Of a stretch of 20,702 nt of DNA, positions 6,542 to 15,896 are shown in pieces. Within the stretch, counting starts at the first letter, position 1. Each line of letters begins with the position of its first letter. The notes below the pieces were generated by a model. The model made no database searches and had not been told where the DNA came from. It worked only from the letters and a program-made list of their open reading frames with translations. The position numbers and the translations under genes are program-made. This DNA is from a virus, in the IMG/VR virus record IMGVR_UViG_3300025483_000090, positions 1 through 20,702 of that record; one strand, given 5' to 3'.

Positions 6542-6770
6542 TGGTCACTGGATCGTCGCAGAAGTTAACGAGATTCCTGGTGTAGAGTTTGGTGATCCAG
6601 ACTGTGTGCTAAAATACCCCTGTGAAGTATCGGTGAATGGTGCAATACCATTCCCTTTCTGCAGTGATGAGCGCGAACTTACTGTAAGGTCATCTGACAT
6701 TACTTTAATTGCAGAACCAAGTGCTATGTTCGCTGCCCAATATTATGATTTGAAAGACAAAGAGGACTAA
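6519..6770 (+). CDS. Small Sm-like phage protein (copy C)
   Basis: 83 residues from ATG 6519 (MLKLLKFDGHWIVAEVNEIP). Longer starts in this frame (6432) only translate the shadow of the upstream gene's repetitive tail. It shows the same spacing as copies A and B: I-V-A-E-V-x-E, G-x-P-D-C, an EVSV strand, F-C-S-D-E-R-E-L-T-V, a final EP...AAQYY helix. Function is unknown. Its TAA shares a base with the polymerase ATG (TAATG), so translation is probably coupled to gene 43, and AGAGGA near 6760 provides the polymerase Shine-Dalgarno. Confidence 0.65.
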   Translation: MLKLLKFDGHWIVAEVNEIPGVEFGDPDCVLKYPCEVSVNGAIPFPFCSDERELTVRSSDITLIAEPSAMFAAQYYDLKDKED

Positions 6771-9262
6771 TGAAGTTTTACACCAGTGTTGAACAATCTG
6801 GAAATAACATTTATGTAAGAGGATACCAGGATGGTAGGGCATTTGAGGACAAAGTAAAATATAATCCTACTCTATACTTGCCATCACTGAAACCCACTGA
6901 TTGGAAAACACTGGATGGTAAATGTGTCCGTCCTGTACAGCAAGGCACCATCAAAGATGCCAAACAGTTCATTGAAGATCATAAAGAGATACCTGACTTT
7001 GAGATCTGTGGTCAAACAAGGTTCTTGAATCAGTATATCTTTGAAGAATATCCTGACGAGGAGATGAAATTTGATGTCAATCAGATTCGAGTCTTTACTC
7101 TTGATATTGAGACTGGTGCAGAGAATGGTTTCCCTGATATTGAGTCTGCTGACCAGCAAATATTGTTGATCAGTATTAAAGATTCTCATACCGGTAAGAT
7201 TTCTGTATTCGGCACTCGCCCGTTTCATAATACCGAGAAGGATGTGCAATACATGCACTTCCAGACGGAAGAAGGTATGTTAAAAGCATTCCTTCACTGG
7301 TGGTCTTCAAACTATCCAGATGTTATTACTGGATGGAATGTACAACTGTTTGATATGCCGTATATTATCAGGCGTATTGAACGTTTGCTGGGAAACAAAG
7401 CAGCAAGACTTATGTCTCCGTGGAAGAACATATATTGTAGAGAAGTTTGGATTAAAGGTCGTAAGAATATTGCTTATGATATCACTGGAATATCTACATT
7501 AGATTATCTTGAGTTGTATCGTAAGTTCACGTACACCAACCAAGAATCGTATCGTCTGGACCACATCGCATTTGTAGAACTGGGGCAGAACAAACTGGAT
7601 CACAGTGAGTATGATACCTTCAAAGAGTTCTACGATAATGACTGGCAGAAGTTTGTAGAGTACAACATCATTGACGTTCGCCTGGTAGACAGGTTGGATG
7701 ACAAGATGAAACTACTTGAACTTGCTATTGTCATGGCATATGATGCCAAAGTAAACTTTGAAGATGTGTACTCACAGGTACGTATGTGGGACAACATCAT
7801 CTATGTTTATCTTGCTCGTAGAAATGTTGCTATTCCACCTAAACGTCAATCACAAAAGGATGCAAAGTATGCTGGAGCGTATGTTAAAGAACCTATTCCG
7901 GGGATCTATGATTGGGTTGTGTCCTTTGACCTCAACTCCCTGTATCCACACCTTATCATGCAGTACAATCTCTCACCAGAGACGCTATTGCCCACCAAAC
8001 ACCCGTCAGCGAACGTTGAGAGACTGCTGAACAAGGAGATAGACCTGTCTGACCTAAAGGGGCAGACGGTATGTGCTAATGGAACCCTGTACACTACAGA
8101 GACCCATGGTTTCTTGCCCGAGTTGATGGATAAAATCTACCAAGAACGAACCATCTACAAGAAGAAGATGCTTGCTGCCAAGCAGCAGTATGAAAAGACT
8201 CCTACCATCCAGTTGCAGAAAGAAATCTCTCGCTGTAATAACATTCAGATGGCAAGGAAGATCCAACTCAACTCTGCTTATGGTGCTATCGGTAATGAAC
8301 ACTTCCGATACTATCGTCTGGAGATTGCAGAAGCGATTACAACATCTGGTCAGTTGTCTATTCGTTGGATTAGTAACAAGACCAATGATTACTTAAACAA
8401 AGTTCTGAAAACTAATGATGTTGATTACGTTATTGCTTGCGACACCGATTCTATGTATCTTAACCTCGGTCCTCTGGTGCAGAAGGTATTCGCCGGACGA
8501 GAGGCAGATGATGAAAGCGTTGTTGGGTTCCTTGACAAGGTGTGTGAAGTGGAATTTGAGAAGTTTATTGAAAGTTCTTACCAAGAACTCGCCACTTATG
8601 TTCGGGCATACGCGCAGAAGATGAAGATGAAGCGGGAGAACATCGCTTCCAAGGGTATCTGGACTGCCAAGAAACGATACATCCTCAACGTCTGGGACAG
8701 TGAGGGTGTACGTTACTCTGAACCAAAGATGAAAATCTGTGGTATGGAAACGGCACGATCATCTACCCCCGCATTCTTCCGTGATAAACTTAAGCAAGCT
8801 TATAAAATTATTATCACTGGTAATAATGATGATGTAATCGAGTACATCCAAAAAGTTAAAAGTGATAGTCGCAAAGAAAACTATGCAAACATTGCATTCC
8901 CGCGAGGAGTTAATAACCTATCAAAGTATAAAAGTGTTCATGACATCTATGAAAAAGGAACTCCTATTCATGTAAGAGGAGCATTGCTTTACAACTTCTA
9001 CATTAAGAAGTATAATGTGGAGAACAAGTATGCTCGTATTCAGGAAGGTGAAAAAATTAAATTCTTATACCTGAAAGAACCAAATCCTATCGGTGAGAAT
9101 GTAATCTCATTCATGGGAAGCATACCAAAAGAACTCAATGTGGAAAAGTATATTGATTACAATCTACAGTTTGAGAAATCATTTTTCTGTCCACTAGAAA
9201 ATGTATTAAAATGCATTGGGTGGCAGAGCAAAAAAACAGTATCACTTTTATCATTCTTTTAA
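6770..9262 (+). CDS. 43: Replicative DNA polymerase, family B (T4 gp43)
   Basis: 830 residues (T4 gp43 is 898). Proofreading exonuclease motifs are DIE (D112, E114), [14 protein letters not shown], and [10 protein letters not shown]. Polymerase motifs are [10 protein letters not shown] (D387), B: K497-IQLNSAYG, and C: CDTDSMYL (D558, D560). All catalytic carboxylates are present, so both activities should work. The C-terminus ends TVSLLSFF, the position and type of the clamp-binding tail in T4/RB69 polymerases, which would dock on gp45. The gene is intact and unsplit. It begins at a TAATG junction with the small Sm-like gene and ends one base before the uvsX ATG. It copies the phage genome with gp45, gp44/62, gp41 and gp61. 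Confidence 0.97.
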   Translation: MKFYTSVEQSGNNIYVRGYQDGRAFEDKVKYNPTLYLPSLKPTDWKTLDGKCVRPVQQGTIKDAKQFIEDHKEIPDFEICGQTRFLNQYIFEEYPDEEMKFDVNQIRVFTLDIETGAENGFPDIESADQQILLISIKDSHTGKISVFGTRPFHNTEKDVQYMHFQTEEGMLKAFLHWWSSNYPDVITGWNVQLFDMPYIIRRIERLLGNKAARLMSPWKNIYCREVWIKGRKNIAYDITGISTLDYLELYRKFTYTNQESYRLDHIAFVELGQNKLDHSEYDTFKEFYDNDWQKFVEYNIIDVRLVDRLDDKMKLLELAIVMAYDAKVNFEDVYSQVRMWDNIIYVYLARRNVAIPPKRQSQKDAKYAGAYVKEPIPGIYDWVVSFDLNSLYPHLIMQYNLSPETLLPTKHPSANVERLLNKEIDLSDLKGQTVCANGTLYTTETHGFLPELMDKIYQERTIYKKKMLAAKQQYEKTPTIQLQKEISRCNNIQMARKIQLNSAYGAIGNEHFRYYRLEIAEAITTSGQLSIRWISNKTNDYLNKVLKTNDVDYVIACDTDSMYLNLGPLVQKVFAGREADDESVVGFLDKVCEVEFEKFIESSYQELATYVRAYAQKMKMKRENIASKGIWTAKKRYILNVWDSEGVRYSEPKMKICGMETARSSTPAFFRDKLKQAYKIIITGNNDDVIEYIQKVKSDSRKENYANIAFPRGVNNLSKYKSVHDIYEKGTPIHVRGALLYNFYIKKYNVENKYARIQEGEKIKFLYLKEPNPIGENVISFMGSIPKELNVEKYIDYNLQFEKSFFCPLENVLKCIGWQSKKTVSLLSFF

Positions 9263-9263
9263 T

Positions 9264-10325
9264 ATGGATTTTTTATCACAAGTAATCAAGGACAGCAAAA
9301 ATGAGTTTGCTTCTCTTGCATCTGATGGCATTGCTGCTGGTGACGTTGAAACTTTTGTTGATACTGGCAGTTACATCTTTAATGCCCTGGTTAGTGGCAG
9401 CATTTTTGGAGGTATTCCCTCCAATAAGATCACTGCTCTTGCAGGAGAATCAGGGACTGGAAAGACTTTCTTTTGCCTTTCTGTCGTTCGTAATTTCCTT
9501 GACCTTGATCCTGCTGCTGGCGTCCTTTATTTTGAAACCGAGTCTGCCATTAGTAAGCAGATGATTGAGAGTCGTGGTATTGACTCGAAGCGTCTGGTGA
9601 TCTTTCCTGTCAATACAGTGGAGGAGTTTAGGACCCAGGCAGTCAGGATCATTGACAAATATATGGAAACCCCTAAAGAGGAACGCAAACCTCTCATGTT
9701 TGTGCTAGACTCTCTTGGTATGCTAGCCACCAACAAAGAAGTGCAAGACGCTACGGACGATAAGCAAGTTCGTGACATGACCAAATCACAATTGATTAAG
9801 TCCTGCTTCCGTATCTTGACTTTGAAACTTGGTAAAGCTAATATACCTATGTTAGTTACTAATCACACTTATGATGTCATCGGTTCTTATGTCCCTACAA
9901 AAGAAATGGGGGGAGGCAGCGGACTCAAGTATTCTGCTAGTACAATCGTTTATCTCGGAAAGAAAAAGGAGAAAGATGGAACGACTCTCGTCGGAAACAT
10001 TATCAAATGCGAGGCTAAAAAGTCTCGTCTGACAAGAGAAGGTTCCAAGATTGAAACAAGACTGTTCTTTGATGAACGTGGACTTGAAAAATATTATGGT
10101 CTGTTGGAGTTGGGAGAGAGAGCAGGACTGTGGAAGAATGTTGCTGGTCGGTATGAAATCGACGGCAAGAAAGTATATGCAAAGGCAATCTTAAAAGATC
10201 CGGAAACATATTTTACACAGGATGTTCTTGACGAACTAGATAAACAGGCACAACGCGAATTTTTATACGGAGCATTTGATGACGGAGAAACTGGAACTGA
10301 CGATCTTGAGGAATCTTCTGTGTAG
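9264..10325 (+). CDS. uvsX: UvsX RecA-like recombinase
   Basis: 353 residues from ATG 9264, immediately after the polymerase stop; the longer frame starting at 9216 only overlaps the polymerase tail. The RecA-fold core has Walker A GESGTGKT (61-68), Walker B LMFVLDS (D149), the loop region around the [11 protein letters not shown] segment, and an acidic C-terminal tail ([14 protein letters not shown]). UvsX forms filaments on single-stranded DNA and drives strand exchange for recombination-dependent replication and repair. The position between 43 and 41 is standard in T4-like cyanophages. It overlaps gene 41 by 47 nt. Confidence 0.95.
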   Translation: MDFLSQVIKDSKNEFASLASDGIAAGDVETFVDTGSYIFNALVSGSIFGGIPSNKITALAGESGTGKTFFCLSVVRNFLDLDPAAGVLYFETESAISKQMIESRGIDSKRLVIFPVNTVEEFRTQAVRIIDKYMETPKEERKPLMFVLDSLGMLATNKEVQDATDDKQVRDMTKSQLIKSCFRILTLKLGKANIPMLVTNHTYDVIGSYVPTKEMGGGSGLKYSASTIVYLGKKKEKDGTTLVGNIIKCEAKKSRLTREGSKIETRLFFDERGLEKYYGLLELGERAGLWKNVAGRYEIDGKKVYAKAILKDPETYFTQDVLDELDKQAQREFLYGAFDDGETGTDDLEESSV

Positions 10326-11667
10326 TGAAGAATACTTTCGCAAAGTAGTTCCTTTCCTGAAGAAAGAATACTTTCAAGAACCAGTAGAGCAATACATCTT
10401 TGAAGAAATCAGCGACTTTGCTTCTACATATGATAAGTTTCCTACCAAGGAAGTTTTAATCATCAACTTGCAACAAAGAAATGACCTCACTGAAGAAACT
10501 TATAAAAAGACTGTTTCGCAGATCGACACCCTCACAGACGAGTGGGTTGATACCAGATGGCTCACAGACACCACTGAAAAATGGTGTCAGGAACGTGCAG
10601 TCTACAACGCCCTCCTACGGTCGATCAAGATCGCAGATGGAGGCGATTCAGAGGTATCACCAGGGGCGATCCCAGGTATCTTACAAGAAGCCCTGGCAGT
10701 ATCTTTCGACGAAAACATCGGACACGACTACGTACAAAATGTAAAAGATAGATACGATTACTATCACCTTGAAGAGCACAAGATTCCCTTTGATATTGAT
10801 AAGTTGAATCTAATCACCAAGGGTGGTATTCCTAACAAGACACTTAACGTTGCTCTTGCTGGTACAGGTGTTGGTAAGTCACTATTCATGTGTCATATGG
10901 CAGCTGCCTGTCTCTCTATTGGATTTAATGTGCTGTACATTACAATGGAGATGGCAGAAGAAAAGATTGCTGAACGTATTGACTCCAACTTATTGAATGT
11001 CAATATTCAAGACATCGGTTCAATACCAGAAGACATCTTTACATCAAGAGTTAATGAGATTGGTAGGAAGTCTCAAGGTAAGTTGATTATCAAAGAGTAT
11101 CCTACTGCTGCTGCACACGTAGGACACTTTGAGTCACTATTAAGTGACCTGTCATTGAAGAAAGATTTTAGACCTAACATTGTGTTTATAGACTATCTAA
11201 ATATCTGTGCTTCTGCTCGCTATAAGGGACACATTGTTAACTCTTACACCTATGTCAAAGCGATTGCAGAAGAACTTCGTGGTCTTGCGGTCAAGCATGA
11301 TCTACCTGTGTTCACTGCTACTCAAACTACTCGGAGTGGTTTTGGTAATAGTGATGTTGACCTTACAGATACTAGTGAATCTTTTGGTCTTCCCGCTACT
11401 GCCGATCTTATGCTTGCTCTCATATCTACTGAAGAGTTAGAGCAGTCAGGTCGTATCATGATCAAGCAACTCAAGAACCGATACAACGATGCTGCCTACT
11501 ACAGACGCTTCACTGTAGGCATTGACAGATCAAAAATGAAGCTGTATAATGTTGATGATTCTGAAGGTGATATCACGTCCGACCAAGAGGACGAGACATA
11601 CGAAGCACTTGAAGAAATCTCAACCAAACAATCAAGACTAGATAAATTCTCCCAATTTGTAATATGA
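10279..11667 (+). CDS. 41: Replicative DNA helicase, DnaB-like (T4 gp41)
   Basis: 462 residues from ATG 10279 (T4 gp41 is 475); the TTG three bases upstream is unlikely. The N-terminus ([23 protein letters not shown]) matches the gp41 entry helices. The RecA-type motor carries Walker A GTGVGKS (195-201, K200), a [14 protein letters not shown] segment, Walker B IVFIDYLN (D305), and an ATQTTRSG motif. It should form the 5'-3' hexameric ring that unwinds the fork and pairs with primase gp61 at the end of this window. It overlaps uvsX by 47 nt and mazG by 4 nt. Confidence 0.95.
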   Translation: MTEKLELTILRNLLCSEEYFRKVVPFLKKEYFQEPVEQYIFEEISDFASTYDKFPTKEVLIINLQQRNDLTEETYKKTVSQIDTLTDEWVDTRWLTDTTEKWCQERAVYNALLRSIKIADGGDSEVSPGAIPGILQEALAVSFDENIGHDYVQNVKDRYDYYHLEEHKIPFDIDKLNLITKGGIPNKTLNVALAGTGVGKSLFMCHMAAACLSIGFNVLYITMEMAEEKIAERIDSNLLNVNIQDIGSIPEDIFTSRVNEIGRKSQGKLIIKEYPTAAAHVGHFESLLSDLSLKKDFRPNIVFIDYLNICASARYKGHIVNSYTYVKAIAEELRGLAVKHDLPVFTATQTTRSGFGNSDVDLTDTSESFGLPATADLMLALISTEELEQSGRIMIKQLKNRYNDAAYYRRFTVGIDRSKMKLYNVDDSEGDITSDQEDETYEALEEISTKQSRLDKFSQFVI

Positions 11668-12068
11668 CCGTAGATTTCAATCGTTATGAAGAGTTTGTGG
11701 CAGCAGTCACTAGCGAATCTTCAACAAACTTTGTTGACTTTGCTGATAGGATTGGCGAGCTTGATCGTCAGGGTGCCAATATTGAGCGTCTCCTTACTAG
11801 TGGTGTTGGGATTAATGCTGAAGGTGGTGAGTTCCTTGAGATCATTAAGAAGATGGTCTTCCAAGGAAAACCATGGAACGAAGATAATCGTGAGCATCTC
11901 ATTATTGAGTTGGGTGATATTATGTGGTATGTTGCTCAAGCTACAATGGCACTTGATATTTCCTTCGATGAGGTAATCGAGACCAATGTCAACAAACTGA
12001 AGAAGCGTTACCCTGGTGGTGAGTTCAATGTTCACAACTCTGAAGTTCGTGCAGTAGGCGATCGTTAA
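11664..12068 (+). CDS. mazG: MazG-like nucleoside triphosphate pyrophosphohydrolase
   Basis: 134 residues. The all-alpha NTP pyrophosphatase signature is clear: E53-GGE56-FLE59, an FQGKPW loop, then E82-L-G-D85-IMWYVAQA, which supplies the metal-binding carboxylates. It hydrolyses (d)NTPs to monophosphates. Cyanophage MazG was proposed to lower (p)ppGpp, but dGTP/dCTP-type substrates have been reported for cyanophage enzymes; sequence alone does not decide this. It is coupled to helicase 41 by an ATGA overlap and followed by a weak hairpin, so it ends the replication operon. Confidence 0.92.
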   Translation: MTVDFNRYEEFVAAVTSESSTNFVDFADRIGELDRQGANIERLLTSGVGINAEGGEFLEIIKKMVFQGKPWNEDNREHLIIELGDIMWYVAQATMALDISFDEVIETNVNKLKKRYPGGEFNVHNSEVRAVGDR

Positions 12069-12080
12069 GATATTATAAAG

Positions 12081-12101
12081 AACCCTCCATTTGTGAGGGT
12101 T
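12081..12101 (+). terminator. Weak terminator-like hairpin after mazG
   Basis: AACCCTC (12081-12087) pairs perfectly with GAGGGTT (12095-12101) around a seven-base loop, but only a short T run (TTTC) follows. It may terminate partially or stabilise the 3' end of the mazG transcript. Confidence 0.5.
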
Positions 12102-12117
12102 TCGTGATAAAATATAG

Positions 12118-12138
12118 ATGTCTGACACTGAACTGTAA
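12118..12138 (+). other. Six-codon leader ORF (MSDTEL) overlapping the next start
   Basis: ATG TCT GAC ACT GAA CTG TAA, whose stop overlaps the ATG at 12138 (TAATG). It could couple or modulate translation of the following gene. It may equally be chance, since nothing else supports expression. Confidence 0.3.
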
Positions 12139-12347
12139 TGATCAATCTTCACGAACGATACGGGCACTACCTCCACACAAATAAAAAGCATGAAATCACT
12201 GGAGAAAGAGTGTTAACGTATGGTTGGGAGGATGATGGTTCTAAACTTATTGGTTACTATGTGATCACCGAAAATCATAAGATGCTATTTTGTCCCAAAG
12301 GAAATTTAAAAAGCAAGGAAGCGTGGCAGAGCGGTTTATCGCGTTAG
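12138..12347 (+). CDS. Small hypothetical protein whose 3' end runs into tRNA-Ser
   Basis: 69 residues (MINLHERYGHYLHTNKKHEI...). The body looks protein-like, with hydrophobic strands (KLIGYYVITENHKMLFCP) between polar turns, but the last ten residues are translated from the acceptor and D-arm of tRNA-Ser and the stop lies within the tRNA. Either the native C-terminus was replaced when the tRNA gene arrived, or the ORF simply reads through. No strong promoter precedes it: a TGATAAAAT extended -10-like run at 12105-12113 lacks a -35 box. Function is unknown. Confidence 0.5.
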   Translation: MINLHERYGHYLHTNKKHEITGERVLTYGWEDDGSKLIGYYVITENHKMLFCPKGNLKSKEAWQSGLSR

Positions 12348-12403
12348 TCTTGAAAACTAATGTGTCTTCACGGGCACCGCTGGTTCAAATCCAGCCGCTT
12401 CCG
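12317..12403 (+). tRNA. tRNA-Ser (anticodon UGA)
   Basis: 87 nt. The acceptor stem GGAAGCG (12317-12323) pairs with CGCTTCC (12396-12402), with G discriminator at 12403. The anticodon stem TTAGT/ACTAA flanks loop CTTGAAA with anticodon TGA at 12351-12353. The T arm is GCTGG-TTCAAAT-CCAGC (12379-12395), and a long variable arm (about 12361-12378) is present, as required for serine tRNAs. CCA is not encoded and must be added by the host enzyme. It decodes UCA and probably other UCN codons, compensating for codon-usage differences between an A+T-rich phage and its host. It is a single tRNA with no other nearby. Confidence 0.95.
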
Positions 12404-12407
12404 TTCC

Positions 12408-12439
12408 ATCCTCCTCTAAATATTAGGGGAGGATTTTTT
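12408..12439 (+). terminator. Intrinsic terminator that also masks the next ribosome site
   Basis: A 12-bp stem (12408-12419 with 12423-12434, one T-G pair) closes a three-base ATA loop and is followed by Ts to 12439, a classic Rho-independent terminator directly after the tRNA. The 3' arm is TTAGGGGAGGAT, which contains the Shine-Dalgarno GGGGAGGA of the gene starting at 12440. Read-through transcripts would therefore have that site paired and closed. Confidence 0.85.
12415..12422 (+). promoter_or_regulatory. Probable T4-type late promoter inside the hairpin
   Basis: TCTAAATA matches TATAAATA at 7 of 8 positions and covers the top of the 5' arm and the loop of the terminator hairpin. With T4 spacing the start would be near 12428, giving a short mRNA leader that keeps GGAGGA but lacks the 5' arm of the stem, so the ribosome site would be open only in late transcripts. 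Confidence 0.5.
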
Positions 12440-14116
12440 ATGGCAATTCAACAAAAAAGCAAAAGATTCTTTTTGATGCAGGAATATGGGCAGAATGCTA
12501 TGCCTGATTTGCATCAAACTCAAATGAAAGCATTGATGGATGAGATCCCTGATGGAGCACAACTGTGGAATGATCCACAAAAATGGGATGGAAAAAACTG
12601 GCCAAATAGAGATCCGAAAAAAGACGGTTCACTTGGAACTCCAAAACAAATTTTAATAAAGAGTGACTCTGGAACTATTAATATAATTGGAGACTATTAT
12701 TCTAAAGGACAGCAACGCAAACGTTTGATTCAATATAAAGCACATGATATTGTGTCAATCAAATTTAATTTTGGTATGACTACCAAAATGAAAGGAAGGA
12801 GAAGTGTTAAAGTAGAACAACCAGCGCAGGTAGTTACATTTAAAGCGACTGGAAAAACGTTGTCTGCTTCTGGTTCTGCTATATCAGCTTCAACGATGAC
12901 TGCTATGCAGGAGTTGGGAACTCTGTGGATATTCAGACAAGTCATTCAAGAAAATAAAAAATTTAGGAAGTGGCAAGACATTAAAAAGGATGATGATACA
13001 TTCAATGAGTTAAAAAAAATCTGGAGTCTCCTTGGAGATGTAGAAACAGGACCTGAAGACAAGTGGTTGGAAATTTTCTATAAACAGAACAAAGTTTTTA
13101 TGGAAAAAATGAGTGACCCTAAAATAAAATTGCTTGAAGAGTTTAACCGGGGTTCTAAACACGCGGGTGGAAAACAATATACTATTCCTGGATCATCTTC
13201 CTCGTCACAAACGTTTATGGAATTTATTTCTGACCATGTAAAACAGTACGGCATTTCCCAGAAAGATAACTGGAATCCTGCTGATATTTGGTTAATTAAA
13301 AATGAAGACACCTGGAGAGATATAATAACACGACAGAGTTCGGTTGAAGGTGGATCTAGTCCTGCTAGTATGGCGCATAATCTACAGCAGTGTAATGCTA
13401 TTTTGCGTGAAGCTTGGTCAAAGCATGAGATCATAGGAATATCTTTGAAAGCAATTGGGCGAGGAGATGAGGCTAGGTGGGAAGCTGTTAATACAACTGT
13501 AGAGTTTGTCAATCAAAGAAGCGATCTTAACTTTAAGAAAACATTTAAACTTGATGAGATTAGATGTTTTTTACAAATTGATAAGAATGGCACAGTTACA
13601 CAAGACAGTTGGGTTTACATTAATAATGGAAAAACTACTTACAAGTTTCAAGTAAAAGCAAACAGTAGTTCAGACAGAAGTGGATCCGGACTTAAGTATG
13701 AGGGTCAACAGGAAGGAGCAACTGCTGCTAGATTGGGCAAAGCAACTGTTGATCTATTGATGGATCTTATGAGTGAAGCAGGTATACCATTTGATAAAAA
13801 TAAAACCAGTTATCCAATAACTGTTGAGCAGTTGATGGAAGAAGAAAAAGATTACAAAAAGAATCTGGAGACCCTTGCTTCCAACCGTGTTAAGTTAAGT
13901 AAAGATGGTACTCAAAGTGCCACAGCCGCCTATGACGCTCTGCTATACTTGATGAATCGAGAACCGTGGGTGGCAAACTCCAGATGTCAGCAGATCACTT
14001 GGTTGTGTCAACTATTAAAACTACAGGGACAGAAGCAACAAGAATTTTTAGCAGACTTGGTATTTCTTTCTAAAAAAGAAGGAAAAAGATACGGACCTTT
14101 CGGAAAAATTTACTGA
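12440..14116 (+). CDS. Unknown 558-residue protein (weak nuclease-like pattern)
   Basis: The start is ATG 12440, with GGGGAGGA 6 nt upstream; extending to 12290 would translate the tRNA gene and is rejected. I recognise no family with confidence. The middle contains NPADIW (279-284) followed about 50 residues later by GISLK (333-337). This spaced acidic residue and lysine in hydrophobic strands recalls PD-(D/E)xK-type nucleases, but no complete motif is visible. A serine-rich linker (GSSSSSQ) and a KLSKDGTQSATAAYDALLYL segment follow. It shares one base with the next gene and starts a four-gene overlapping run, apparently under late control. Ordinary alternatives are a structural or DNA-packaging accessory protein. 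Confidence 0.75.
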   Translation: MAIQQKSKRFFLMQEYGQNAMPDLHQTQMKALMDEIPDGAQLWNDPQKWDGKNWPNRDPKKDGSLGTPKQILIKSDSGTINIIGDYYSKGQQRKRLIQYKAHDIVSIKFNFGMTTKMKGRRSVKVEQPAQVVTFKATGKTLSASGSAISASTMTAMQELGTLWIFRQVIQENKKFRKWQDIKKDDDTFNELKKIWSLLGDVETGPEDKWLEIFYKQNKVFMEKMSDPKIKLLEEFNRGSKHAGGKQYTIPGSSSSSQTFMEFISDHVKQYGISQKDNWNPADIWLIKNEDTWRDIITRQSSVEGGSSPASMAHNLQQCNAILREAWSKHEIIGISLKAIGRGDEARWEAVNTTVEFVNQRSDLNFKKTFKLDEIRCFLQIDKNGTVTQDSWVYINNGKTTYKFQVKANSSSDRSGSGLKYEGQQEGATAARLGKATVDLLMDLMSEAGIPFDKNKTSYPITVEQLMEEEKDYKKNLETLASNRVKLSKDGTQSATAAYDALLYLMNREPWVANSRCQQITWLCQLLKLQGQKQQEFLADLVFLSKKEGKRYGPFGKIY

Positions 14117-15348
14117 TGTCAAAGAACACACACCTAGAACACATTGAAGATCTCATGTTAATGTTTGGTGAGAGTGGGGTAAAAGAATCTTTCGATTACA
14201 TTGATGATTTAGTGAGGACTTTTTCTGGAGATCCTAAAAATAGTAGGAAGTTCTCTACAAAATGGGATGGATCGCCTGCTATTTTTTGTGGACCTGATCC
14301 TGAAGATGGTCAGTTCTTTGTGGCAAAAAAAGGAATCTTCAACAAAACTCCCCAGTTGTTTAAGAGTCTTGATGAAATTCAGAATGATAAAATTGCTGAA
14401 GGTTTGAAGAAAGTATTTACATATGTGTTCAAATATATGAAACCTTTGTATGATAGCGGAAAGTTGAAGGACGTTGTTCAGGGAGACTTTCTTTATCACG
14501 AAGGAACCAGAAAAGTTGTGCGAGATGTTCACGGCGAAGACTGTGTAATTTTTAAACCACAACTTATTAGTTATTGTATTCCAGACCACGATGATTTATA
14601 TGATGCTGCTAAATCTTGTAAGGTGTGTGTAGTAATTCACGCAAAATATCCAACCAACAATGCAACAACGGTACAAGATCTTTCTGTAAATTTTGGTTTT
14701 GATGCCTCTGAACATTCAACTAAAGATCTTCTTATACTAACGCCTTTCACATCCGAACTTGGCAGGGAGATGATGATTACAAAATCAGAAAAAAATAAAT
14801 TGATTTTGTGGAAAAAATCTGCTATGGTATTACTCCCCAAGTGCAAGTCTTTTCTTAATGAAATTGCTCCATCTCACAATGATTCTTGGGGTATGGCATA
14901 TTTTCTTAAGCAATACTTCAATGCCAAGGTAAGAGAAGGTAAGAAAGTTGGTAGCGCAAACAAGTTTTATGAGGAGTATGTAAACTATTGGGAGGAAAAA
15001 TTTCGTAAGAAATATTCTTCTCTGAAGCAACCACCAAAGATTGCTGAATGGAAATCGAGAATGTATGAAGGTATGAAACTTCTTGAGAAAAATAAATCTC
15101 AATTCATTGCAATGGTTGGACTATATAATACAATCCAGAATATTAAGAACATTTTTGTTCCTAAATTAGAAAAGGGTGAACGGTTTAGAACATATTATTA
15201 TGATGAAAAAACTGGAACTTATGAAATTGGTAATCAAGAAGGGTACGTTGCTATTCGCGAGTCGAATAATGCAGTGAAGTTGGTACAACGTCTTGGTGGA
15301 TTTAGTCAACGCAACTTTGAAGAGATAAAATCCTGGGCTAAAAAATGA
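14116..15348 (+). CDS. KxDG-motif protein, nucleotidyltransferase/ligase-like
   Basis: 410 residues. STK49-W-D-G52-SPAIF matches motif I (KxDG) of covalent nucleotidyltransferases such as DNA/RNA ligases and capping enzymes, where the lysine carries AMP or GMP. VVQGDFLYHEG (122-130) could correspond to the motif III acidic strand, and CVIFKPQLISYCIP to a later core strand; motif V (KxK) is not certain. The protein belongs to a type I recognise from marine T4-like phages, where function is unassigned. A ligase-like reaction is inference from motif I and spacing. Start and stop overlap both neighbours (1 nt upstream, 4 nt downstream), so it is co-expressed with the 558-residue protein and the nucleotidylyltransferase. 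Confidence 0.75.
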   Translation: MSKNTHLEHIEDLMLMFGESGVKESFDYIDDLVRTFSGDPKNSRKFSTKWDGSPAIFCGPDPEDGQFFVAKKGIFNKTPQLFKSLDEIQNDKIAEGLKKVFTYVFKYMKPLYDSGKLKDVVQGDFLYHEGTRKVVRDVHGEDCVIFKPQLISYCIPDHDDLYDAAKSCKVCVVIHAKYPTNNATTVQDLSVNFGFDASEHSTKDLLILTPFTSELGREMMITKSEKNKLILWKKSAMVLLPKCKSFLNEIAPSHNDSWGMAYFLKQYFNAKVREGKKVGSANKFYEEYVNYWEEKFRKKYSSLKQPPKIAEWKSRMYEGMKLLEKNKSQFIAMVGLYNTIQNIKNIFVPKLEKGERFRTYYYDEKTGTYEIGNQEGYVAIRESNNAVKLVQRLGGFSQRNFEEIKSWAKK

Positions 15349-15896
15349 AGAGAGTAGTATTTACTTGGGGTAGATTTAATCCTCCAACAATCGGTCACGA
15401 AAAACTTATTGAAAAAGTTGCATCGATTGCTGGTAGCGATGACTACTTCATATATCCTACTCACACTCATAAAAAACCTAAAGATCCATTGCCATCAGAT
15501 AAAAAAGTCGAATGGATGAAGATGATTTATCCCCAGCATGCGAGATATATAATTTATGATAGAGAAATAAATACCTTTATCAAACTGCTTCAAAAATTGC
15601 AAGTAGATTATGATGATGTAGTATGGGTTGCTGGATCTGATAGAGTTTCTTCTTATCAGGATCTTCTTAAAAAATATAATGGAACAGAGTTTTCATTTAG
15701 AAATGCAGAATGTGTATCTGCAGGTGAAAGAGATCCAGATGCTGATGGTGCTGCTGGTATGTCGGCTAGTAAAATGAGAGCAGCTGCAGAAAAAGTAGAG
15801 ACAAGTAAATTTATGAGCGGTATTCCAGATACATTATCTGTCAAACAAAAACTAGAACTAATGGAAGATGTACGTAATGGTATGGGGTTGAAATGA
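15345..15896 (+). CDS. Nucleotidylyltransferase, cytidylyl/NMN-adenylyltransferase-like
   Basis: 183 residues in a Rossmann-like HUP fold. The N-terminal VVFTWGRFNPPTIGHEKLI has the (H/T)xGH nucleotide-binding motif as TIGH (15-18). VWVAGSDR (about 94-100) is the second phosphate-binding strand, and MSASKMR (139-145) matches the ISxTxxR-type signature. These enzymes transfer AMP or CMP from a nucleoside triphosphate to a phosphate-bearing partner, with release of pyrophosphate. NMN adenylyltransferase (NAD synthesis) is a reasonable guess for a short single-domain protein, but substrate cannot be fixed by eye. It overlaps both neighbours by 4 nt. Confidence 0.85.
   Translation: MKRVVFTWGRFNPPTIGHEKLIEKVASIAGSDDYFIYPTHTHKKPKDPLPSDKKVEWMKMIYPQHARYIIYDREINTFIKLLQKLQVDYDDVVWVAGSDRVSSYQDLLKKYNGTEFSFRNAECVSAGERDPDADGAAGMSASKMRAAAEKVETSKFMSGIPDTLSVKQKLELMEDVRNGMGLK

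Noticed and set aside
9216-9263. Upstream start for uvsX within the polymerase gene
   Set aside because: Those codons are the polymerase tail in another frame; ATG 9264 follows the polymerase stop directly and matches UvsX N-termini.
12290-12439. N-terminal extension of the 558-residue protein back to 12290
   Set aside because: It would translate through tRNA-Ser and the terminator; ATG 12440 has a good Shine-Dalgarno and gives a sensible start.
15566-15573. AATAAATA inside the nucleotidylyltransferase gene
   Set aside because: It lies mid-gene and more than 300 bp from the next start, so it is probably a codon-driven match.
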